From assembly GCA_900540885.1 (NCBI GenBank), contig UQHJ01000015.1:1-44536 (forward strand): a stretch of 44,536 nt of DNA, written 5' to 3'. Of the stretch, positions 39,877-44,536 are shown piece after piece. A model generated the notes under the pieces. It had not been told where the DNA came from. It saw nothing but the letters and a program-made list of their open reading frames with translations, and did not search any database. Source of the DNA: an uncultured Prevotella sp. Lineage in GTDB: Bacteria > Bacteroidota > Bacteroidia > Bacteroidales > Bacteroidaceae. Position 1 is the first letter of the stretch. Each line of letters starts with the position of its first letter. The position numbers were made by a program, and so were the translations under genes.

Positions 39877-40254
39877 TCATTCGCCCGCCTTGGCCCTTAT
39901 CCAGCGCGCTATCTTGATTTTGATAGAGTTCTCACCCTTAGCACGCTCCGTATCGGCATAGCGGTCGTCACTATAAGGCGAAGCGCACGCCCAGCGGCTG
40001 CAATACGTCATCAAGGAGATGAGCGCGTCAGTCTCGTCGCCACTCTCCTTGTAAGCCGCCAAAATAGATGCAACACAATGGAGAGCATAGTCCATTCCTG
40101 CTTGCTCGTAGGTGTAGTCCCTTACCAGGTCAGGGAATTTGCAGCGCTTCTCAACACCGACGATGTAAAGCCTAAAGTCGATTAGCAATAGGTGCAAATC
40201 CTTGTTGTTGCGCTTTATCCTTTCTACGTATTCATGTACGTCTCCTTTATCCAT
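39877..40254 (-). CDS. Hypothetical protein (125 aa)
   Basis: MDKGDVHEYVERIKRNNKDLHLLLIDFRLYIVGVEKRCKFPDLVRDYTYEQAGMDYALHCVASILAAYKES, all-helical with a short basic tail (KIKIARWIRAKAGE). No family recognised. Early-operon position. Confidence 0.65.
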   Translation of the reverse strand: MDKGDVHEYVERIKRNNKDLHLLLIDFRLYIVGVEKRCKFPDLVRDYTYEQAGMDYALHCVASILAAYKESGDETDALISLMTYCSRWACASPYSDDRYADTERAKGENSIKIKIARWIRAKAGE

Positions 40255-40285
40255 ATACTTACCAATCTTTTAAAGTTATAACATA

Positions 40286-40546
40286 CTAACGACCGTCGTA
40301 ACGCTTACGCATCGCGCGCGTTTCCTCCTCGCGCTGCAGCTTCCGCTCGGTGTACTCCTTCACCATTTCAGCTTCGTCCCAATCGGGGTGTTCCTGGCTC
40401 ATGGCGTAGTAAGTACCATTGTTCTTCATTTCGTTCAACACCGCGTCCTCGTAATCCATACGGCTGGCGTAATAAAAACCCGTCAGCACAACGGCTGCAC
40501 AGGCCGCACACTTCGCCACCTTCAGCGCTTTATCTAAAATGTTCAT
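40286..40546 (-). CDS. Small membrane-anchored protein (86 aa)
   Basis: MNILDKALKVAKCAACAAVVLTGFYYASRMDYEDAVLNEMKNNGTYYAMSQEHP has one membrane segment (about residues 13-28) and a charged helical tail rich in Glu/Arg. The ATG at 40546 is chosen; an upstream extension to 40636 is low-complexity (TTGTTTTG DNA repeats). The region 40547-40807 has no clear gene. Function unknown. Confidence 0.55.
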   Translation of the reverse strand: MNILDKALKVAKCAACAAVVLTGFYYASRMDYEDAVLNEMKNNGTYYAMSQEHPDWDEAEMVKEYTERKLQREEETRAMRKRYDGR

Positions 40547-40807
40547 ATCGTTTTCCGTTTTTAGTTTGTTTGTTGTTTTGTTGTTTTGTTGTTTTGTCGT
40601 TTTCTCGTTTCTTTCGCCATTCATCAACATCGCCATTCAGCACACCACAACCGCTTGCAGCATTCAGCCCTCAGCCGTTCTACATGTGCCGCTGCACACA
40701 CCCCAAGGGCCGCCTCCTGACGCTTCGCTCACAGCATTACCACTGTTCGCGCTTCTGCTTGGCTCTTTTGTCGTTTGAGTCTTGCTCTCGCTCTTGCGCT
40801 TGCAGCA

Positions 40808-41005
40808 TCACCACTGCTCGCTCCAAATTCTTTTTAATTCCTGTCCAGTTATAAACATTCGTCCGTTCAAATTCCTAAACCCTACGTTCACGCGCCCGGC
40901 ATATATCCAACGTCGCAAAGTGCAACGCGCAACGCCCAAAATCTTTGCCGCGTCGCTCATGCCATAGCGGCCCGAGTCGACAACCCTTGGTTCTTCTGTC
41001 GTCAT
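40808..41005 (-). CDS. MerR-type helix-turn-helix protein (excisionase candidate)
   Basis: A 65-residue protein: YGMSDAAKILGVARCTLRRWIYAGRVNVGFRNLNGRMFITGQELKRIW. This is the winged HTH of excisionases and small activators (AAKILGVARCTLRRWI is the recognition part). Given the nearby integrase and repressor, an excisionase or early regulator is likely. Confidence 0.8.
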   Translation of the reverse strand: MTTEEPRVVDSGRYGMSDAAKILGVARCTLRRWIYAGRVNVGFRNLNGRMFITGQELKRIWSEQW

Positions 41006-41017
41006 AACTTTTTCGTA

Positions 41018-41254
41018 TTATTTTGTATCACCACTCACGACCTTGCGAGTCACTTCGTAAAACTTCCGCCCACGTTCGTCAGTCACTACCCTACTCTTCC
41101 ACTCTTCTTTGCCAGTCTGAGCATTCAATCTCTTCTTCGCCTGATACAGCCCTTGCGGAGACACGCTCTGAAAATCCAATCGGATACTATCACCCATCAC
41201 CATTTTGCGCAACGTTGCCGTAACACTCGGAAGCCTTATTAATCCTTTTTTCAT
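41018..41254 (-). CDS. Early phage protein of unknown function (78 aa)
   Basis: MKKGLIRLPSVTATLRKMVMGDSIRLDFQSVSPQGLYQAKKRLNAQTGKEEWKSRVVTDERGRKFYEVTRKV; basic, alpha/beta. It is the first gene left of the inverted-repeat segment and directly before the HTH gene. The 25-bp inverted repeat lies 16 bp upstream of its ATG, so its 5' leader would be completed by whichever orientation the repressor segment takes. Confidence 0.65.
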   Translation of the reverse strand: MKKGLIRLPSVTATLRKMVMGDSIRLDFQSVSPQGLYQAKKRLNAQTGKEEWKSRVVTDERGRKFYEVTRKVVSGDTK

Positions 41255-41269
41255 AGCCTTTTGCTTGTA

Positions 41270-41294
41270 AACATAACATTGATTCTTTACATTT
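41270..41294 (-). repeat. Left copy of the 25-bp inverted repeat (IR-L) flanking the repressor
   Basis: Its reverse complement begins AAATGTAAAGAATC and ends AATGTTATGTT; it is identical over 25 bp to 41847-41871 in opposite orientation. It lies between the repressor stop (41302) and the early gene start (41254). Confidence 0.9.
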
Positions 41295-41301
41295 TGGGGG
41301 A

Positions 41302-41718
41302 CTAATGTCCCGCCAAAAGGACCTTTATAAGTCTTTCTTTTTCTTCTATAAGTTTCTTTAGATACTCGTTTTCTTTCTGCAAAGAAGCCACGTCGGAGGC
41401 AGCATCCGACGTCAAAAAAGACTCGCTTTTATCGATACTTTGGCTATTCACAAGCATTCCCTGTAGGTTGTTATGGTTTCCACTAACATTTACCGAAGTA
41501 CTATTGTCCTCAGGTAAAAGCATGTCCCCCTCCCCTGTAAGCAGCCAATTACCATCAACTTGTGGGAAACGTTGCTTGATACGTACAAAATCTAAGGTCT
41601 CTCGTGCCTTCCATGTGGATACTGTGCTCTGACGCACGTTTAAAAGTCTGGCAAATAGCGTTTGATTACCATGCGCATATTGCAGCACTAACTGTTCTAA
41701 TTTTTCTTTATTATTCAT
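41302..41718 (-). CDS. CI-like phage repressor (HTH, no peptidase domain)
   Basis: A 138-residue protein. The N-terminal domain MNNKEKLEQLVLQYAHGNQTLFARLLNVRQSTVSTWKAR...WLLTGEGDM is a CI-type HTH. The middle is Ser/Asn-rich, and the C-terminus is a short coiled coil (QKENEYLKKLIEEKERLIKVLL) for oligomerisation. There is no S24 peptidase part, so it should not be cut by RecA-driven autoproteolysis. The ATG at 41718 is chosen over 41760, which adds a Phe/Arg-rich stretch. It is read in the same direction as the early genes, which is unusual. Confidence 0.85.
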   Translation of the reverse strand: MNNKEKLEQLVLQYAHGNQTLFARLLNVRQSTVSTWKARETLDFVRIKQRFPQVDGNWLLTGEGDMLLPEDNSTSVNVSGNHNNLQGMLVNSQSIDKSESFLTSDAASDVASLQKENEYLKKLIEEKERLIKVLLAGH

Positions 41719-41765
41719 TTTTATTGGTCTAAATGTCGCAAAATGCCTAAATAAACGCAAAAACG

Positions 41766-41818
41766 TTTGGTTTATGTTTGCAATTTATTATATCTTCGCA
41801 CTCGTAAACAATGTTTAC
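41766..41818 (+). promoter_or_regulatory. Rightward promoter with palindromic operator beside the repressor
   Basis: TTTG (41766-41769), a 21-bp spacer and TATCTTCG (41791-41798, one mismatch) form a rightward promoter. The perfect palindrome GTAAACA-A-TGTTTAC follows at 41804-41818, a good candidate repressor operator. In this orientation the promoter drives no gene and runs into the terminator at 41894-41934. Confidence 0.55.
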
Positions 41819-41846
41819 CGAACGCAATAAATGTTGTTTAAACTGC

Positions 41847-41871
41847 AAATGTAAAGAATCAATGTTATGTT
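41847..41871 (+). repeat. Right copy of the 25-bp inverted repeat (IR-R) flanking the repressor
   Basis: Begins AAATGTAAAGAATC; exact inverted copy of 41270-41294. The segment between the copies is 552 bp and holds the repressor gene and the divergent promoter. Confidence 0.9.
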
Positions 41872-41893
41872 AAATAACGCATGTAAATACACA

Positions 41894-41934
41894 CAAAGCA
41901 CCCCACTAACGGCTTGCGTTAGTGGGGTGCTTTG
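41894..41934. terminator. Bidirectional terminator right of the repressor segment
   Basis: AAAGCACCCCACTAACG pairs perfectly with CGTTAGTGGGGTGCTTT (17 bp, GCTTG loop). Confidence 0.85.
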
Positions 41935-41973
41935 CAATATGCGAACACCACCCCCCAAAATACGATGAAACCG

Positions 41974-42004
41974 ACAAAAAAAGCCCCCCACTCACGTGGG
42001 AGGC
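41974..42004 (-). terminator. Terminator of the right hicAB operon
   Basis: On the minus strand GCCTCCCAC-GTGA-GTGGGGGGC is followed by seven T residues. Confidence 0.85.
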
Positions 42005-42035
42005 ATGCAAAACAAAAAGCATAACGCTTTAATTT

Positions 42036-42449
42036 CTATTTTAAAGACAACAAAGCTTCACCTATACGGTGCAAACCTTCAACAATACGCGCTCGCTGCT
42101 TGTCACGAGGCACTTTTAGCCCCGTTACATAATGCGTCAGCAAAGCTTGATTAATGCCAGTAGCATGAGCAACGGCCGCAAATGTTGTGTACTGCAAACA
42201 ACAACGCAACAAAGCGGCAGCACCTAAATCCACCTCAAACTCATACACACCACACTTCAACCATTCTGGCAAGTCATCACCATCAGCCACAACGCCTTCA
42301 ACATGTTCGACAATAGCATCACGCAAATCGCTCATTAACTTTTCATAAGTCGAAGCCGTTACTAACACCATGCCACACAAACGAGCATCATCTGTCACCG
42401 CTGCAAAATTCTTATCACTCCAATCCACCTTTACCTTTATCTTTTCCAT
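42036..42449 (-). CDS. hicB: HicB-type antitoxin (right pair)
   Basis: A 137-residue protein. The N-terminal HicB fold is divergent (VKVDWSDKNFAAVTDDARLCGMVLVTASTYEKLMSDLRDAIVEHVEG), and the C-terminal HTH is clear (FAAVAHATGINQALLTHYVTGLKVPRDKQRARIVEGL). It lies 65 bp downstream of hicA with a hairpin between them. It is related in layout, but not closely in sequence, to the left pair, so cross-talk may be limited. Confidence 0.8.
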   Translation of the reverse strand: MEKIKVKVDWSDKNFAAVTDDARLCGMVLVTASTYEKLMSDLRDAIVEHVEGVVADGDDLPEWLKCGVYEFEVDLGAAALLRCCLQYTTFAAVAHATGINQALLTHYVTGLKVPRDKQRARIVEGLHRIGEALLSLK

Positions 42450-42475
42450 ACTTTTAAAAGTCTTATATATTCTAA

Positions 42476-42507
42476 GGCTATGGAAAGGTTCAACCCCTTT
42501 CCATACC
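42476..42507 (-). terminator. Hairpin between hicA and hicB (right pair)
   Basis: On the minus strand GGTATGGAAAGG pairs with CCTTTCCATAGCC around a GGTTGAA loop. It takes the same place as the hairpin in the left hicAB but has no long T tail, so it may act by processing or translation control. Confidence 0.5.
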
Positions 42508-42514
42508 TTTTAAT

Positions 42515-42715
42515 TTACTTTCTCCAACCAGCTTGTCGCCAAATGCTTAGAAGAAGAAAATCGTTAAGCGTTTCACTCATCTTACCTCTTACAGTTACTT
42601 TACCCTTCTTCGTGGGGTGCTTGAACTGTCGGTGGTCGCCATGATTGGCCTTAATTTCTACCCAGCCTTCCTTTTTCAGTAGCTGAATAACTTCTCTTAC
42701 TTTCAATTTATTCAT
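42515..42715 (-). CDS. hicA: HicA-type mRNA interferase toxin (right pair)
   Basis: A 66-residue protein: MNKLKVREVIQLLKKEGWVEIKANHGDHRQFKHPTKKGKVTVRGKMSETLNDFLLLSIWRQAGW. The HicA His is in NHGDHRQFKHP, and the end SIWRQAGW is family-typical. The ATG at 42715 is chosen since the promoter (42741-42772) lies upstream of it; an in-frame ATG at 42784 would precede the promoter. Confidence 0.88.
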   Translation of the reverse strand: MNKLKVREVIQLLKKEGWVEIKANHGDHRQFKHPTKKGKVTVRGKMSETLNDFLLLSIWRQAGWRK

Positions 42716-42740
42716 GCGCGTTCCTTTCTGTTTTGCATTA

Positions 42741-42772
42741 CAAAGGTAATAAAAATTATACTTATAGCCAAA
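42741..42772 (-). promoter_or_regulatory. Promoter of the right hicAB operon
   Basis: On the minus strand TTTG (42769-42772), 20-bp spacer, TACCTTTG (42741-42748). A near-consensus Bacteroidota promoter. Confidence 0.8.
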
Positions 42773-42800
42773 TATTTTTGCCATAAAGATATAAAAAACT

Positions 42801-44072
42801 TTACCCCCTTACATAATCAATCACGCGCCTCACGGCTTCATCTACCTTCTTAGCGTTTCGCCTTATATATATGTCGGCCATTGGATAGGGCGACTTGTGA
42901 CCTAAAGCAGCATCTATCACTGCATCAGGCACGTCAAGTTCTGAGGCCAACGTTGCCCACGTGTGACGCGCCCAATAAGAGGTAAGATCGGGAAACAAAC
43001 CGCTATACACCTTCACCCGTTCTTTCGCCCGTTTGCCCTTATGCTTTACGTACACATAACACGACGGACCAACACGTTGCAACCCGTCATTCACGTTACG
43101 AAGGAAGCCCTTCCACGCCTCAACGCCACCACTCAAACGCTCGCCAAAATAAAGCAAACGTTTCACCCCCTTATAACGCTCAATAATCTCCAGCGCTTCA
43201 GGTGGAACCGTCAGCCGACACACAACCCCCGTTTTGCTCCGCCTGTATTCAATCTCGCCACTCTCATTCAGCGGAGGCAACTCCATGAGGTCAATCATAT
43301 TAATGCCCGCCAGATAAAACGAAAGCATAAAAAGGTCGACATACCTCTTTTGCCACTCTTCGCAAGGGTAACGCATCAACCGCCTCAAATCCTCCAACCT
43401 TAGCGAGCGTTTCATCGTTTCCTCCTTCTTTATCTTAAATCGCCTAAAAGGATACATTTCGGCCGGTATCACCTCTTCATCTATTGCAGCATTAAACACG
43501 GCACGAATATTGCGAAAGTGTATGCCCCGCGTGTTCGTGCTGCAGGTGTCAGCCATCCAAACCTCAAAATCCTTCAGCCACCCCACCGTCACATCTTTAA
43601 AGCACAACTCCTCCAACTTACAAAACTTCCTCAACTTCTGTAAAGTCATTTTATACACGCCCGCCGTTCTTTCCTTCTTACACCGACTCACAAACGTTTC
43701 AGCAAACGGCAAAAAACGCGCTTCCTCCTGTTTCTCCTCTCCAACGGCCTCACCCCCATTCCCATTCAACTCCAGCCGATCGAGCAAAGCCGCCTTAATC
43801 TCGCTTGCCCTCATTGCTTGAACATCATTAAAGCACGCCACCTCTTCAACAGTCAATTGCACCTTTGCCATTTTCAGTCGCAGCAACTGCGTCAGCTGTG
43901 CCGCCATGGGCGCGCCCACCACCCTACCGTTCACAAACTCTCCCTCGCGCAACATCACCCCCGTGCTCAGCATTGCCGACGTTCCACGATTGTAAATAAC
44001 GATACAAAGCCGCCCTTTCCCTTGTTCGTCCTTACGCCTTAAATCTAAATACCACTTTAATTTATATGCCAT
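42801..44072 (-). CDS. Tyrosine recombinase integrase
   Basis: A 423-residue protein. It has an N-terminal arm-binding domain (about residues 1-90), a SAM-like core-binding domain (about 120-215, FHRNIRAVFNAAIDEEVIPAEMYPF), and a catalytic domain. Visible catalytic residues are the Lys region RRSKTG, the RHTWATLASE box, ALGHKS and the Tyr in MADIYIRRN. The first Arg is not seen in the SFYLAGINMIDL motif, as in IntN1-like enzymes. It lies next to attR. Arm-type sites 24 bp upstream of the start suggest self-regulation. Confidence 0.93.
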   Translation of the reverse strand: MAYKLKWYLDLRRKDEQGKGRLCIVIYNRGTSAMLSTGVMLREGEFVNGRVVGAPMAAQLTQLLRLKMAKVQLTVEEVACFNDVQAMRASEIKAALLDRLELNGNGGEAVGEEKQEEARFLPFAETFVSRCKKERTAGVYKMTLQKLRKFCKLEELCFKDVTVGWLKDFEVWMADTCSTNTRGIHFRNIRAVFNAAIDEEVIPAEMYPFRRFKIKKEETMKRSLRLEDLRRLMRYPCEEWQKRYVDLFMLSFYLAGINMIDLMELPPLNESGEIEYRRSKTGVVCRLTVPPEALEIIERYKGVKRLLYFGERLSGGVEAWKGFLRNVNDGLQRVGPSCYVYVKHKGKRAKERVKVYSGLFPDLTSYWARHTWATLASELDVPDAVIDAALGHKSPYPMADIYIRRNAKKVDEAVRRVIDYVRG

Positions 44073-44095
44073 TACCTACATTTTTAACCCTTTTT

Positions 44096-44116
44096 GCTCA
44101 CAAATAGCTCACAAAA
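44096..44116. repeat. Candidate integrase arm-type sites, right
   Basis: GCTCACAAA, TA, GCTCACAAA, identical to 8616-8636. It lies between the integrase start and attR. Confidence 0.6.
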
Positions 44117-44158
44117 ACGATACAAAATAAGCCAAAAACGGCCAAAATGAGGCCAAAA

Positions 44159-44295
44159 TGCGGTAAAAAAACGAGTAACAACAAACAATAAAACCGCCAA
44201 TCACCAAGTCTTAACAACTTGATAATCAGCGGTTTTCCTTATGTCGGGGCGACGGGATTCGAACCCACGACCCCCTGCTCCCAAAGCAGGTGCGC
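44159..44295. repeat. attR: 137-bp direct repeat overlapping tRNA-Pro
   Basis: Matches 8424-8560 with 6 mismatches; 44222-44295 is identical. The phage side supplies the tRNA 3' half and a replacement terminator (AAACCGC...GCGGTTT), so the tRNA stays intact after integration. Confidence 0.9.
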
Positions 44296-44318
44296 TAACC
44301 GAACTGCGCTACGCCCCG
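44244..44318 (-). tRNA. tRNA-Pro (anticodon UGG)
   Basis: The minus strand folds as a full cloverleaf: acceptor CGGGGCG/CGCCCCG, D-stem GCGC/GCGC, anticodon stem CCUGC/GCAGG with loop UUUGGGA (anticodon UGG), T-arm with UUCGAAU. The discriminator is A; CCA is not encoded. It is the integration site of the prophage. Confidence 0.97.
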
Positions 44319-44355
44319 TACTATTTAGAGATAATGTTTTATCTCAAAAGCGATG

Positions 44356-44387
44356 CAAAGGTATCGCTTTTTTTTATACCAACCAAA
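44356..44387 (-). promoter_or_regulatory. Promoter of tRNA-Pro
   Basis: On the minus strand TTTG (44384-44387), 20-bp spacer, TACCTTTG (44356-44363). The -7 box lies inside an inverted repeat AAAAGCGAT/ATCGCTTTT with a T run on the plus strand, which could also stop rightward transcripts. Confidence 0.8.
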
Positions 44388-44459
44388 CCTTTTGCTAAAA
44401 ATATTTCATTTTTGACAAATTGCAGAGCGCAGAGTCAAGTTTCAAATTATAATAAACTG

Positions 44460-44536
44460 CAATTAGGCAGATAAATTGTCAAACAGTTATGCGCCACGAA
44501 CGCAAGCTAACCTGGGGGCGACGCGTCCCCGCGTCG
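44460..44536. repeat. Chromosomal intergenic repeat, right copy
   Basis: The 19-bp block at 44460-44478 repeats 71-89, and 44507-44536 is the reverse complement of 30-59. Confidence 0.6.

Larger units (their letters stand above)
8424..44295. mobile_element. Siphovirus-type prophage in tRNA-Pro(UGG)
   Basis: About 35.9 kb between direct att repeats. It carries an integrase next to attR, a repressor, replication genes, HNH/TerS/TerL, HK97-type portal, protease and capsid, connectors, tail tube, tape measure, fibres and a lysis set. All core modules are present and open, so it may still be functional. Confidence 0.93.

Overview
The window is Bacteroidota chromosome, most likely Bacteroidales and plausibly Prevotella-like, carrying a complete-looking tailed (siphovirus-type) prophage in a tRNA-Pro gene. 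The assignment rests on TAnnTTTG -7 boxes with TTTG near -33 and no Shine-Dalgarno signals, on tRNAs without an encoded CCA, and on families typical of the phylum (DUF5020, DUF4494, DUF5053, HU-like head proteins, Lin1244/DUF4373-type replication protein).

Layout. 1-6726 is ordinary chromosome: a cyclophilin-type peptidyl-prolyl isomerase, a DegT-family sugar aminotransferase with a double-cupin ketoisomerase partner, a secreted alpha/beta hydrolase, a DUF5020 protein and an AzgA-type purine permease. 6784-8402 looks like the remnant of a sibling prophage: broken tape-measure and tail-chaperone ends around three intact small membrane-protein genes. 8424-44295 is the main prophage, bounded by 137-bp direct repeats that include the 3' part of tRNA-Pro(UGG). 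The intact tRNA is at 44244-44318.

Inside the prophage nearly everything reads leftward. From right to left: integrase; hicAB; a repressor on a segment flanked by 25-bp inverted repeats; early genes (HTH regulator, DUF4494, replication initiator, DnaC-like loader, small unknowns); HNH, TerS and TerL; portal, protease and capsid; two HU-like proteins; head-tail connectors, tail terminator and tail tube; amidase, holin-like and spanin-like lysis genes; frameshifted tail chaperone; tape measure; distal tail and fibre proteins. Genes read rightward are probable lysogen-expressed morons or regulators: hicAB at the left end, a small membrane protein beside the tape measure, an orphan HicB between terL and portal, and a small gene plus DUF5053.

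The most unusual features are: (1) a repressor segment whose flanking 25-bp inverted repeats would, on inversion, restore a divergent repressor/early-promoter layout; (2) repeated cassettes pairing the first ~18 codons of the tape-measure gene with a divergent promoter and a small membrane protein; (3) two tandem tRNA-like RNAs with non-standard anticodon regions, each preceded by a similar hairpin; (4) nine long hairpins built of 7-mer repeats filling gaps in the structural region; (5) two hicAB pairs plus two orphan HicB-like genes in one element. All functions are inferred from reading the sequence; no database search was run.
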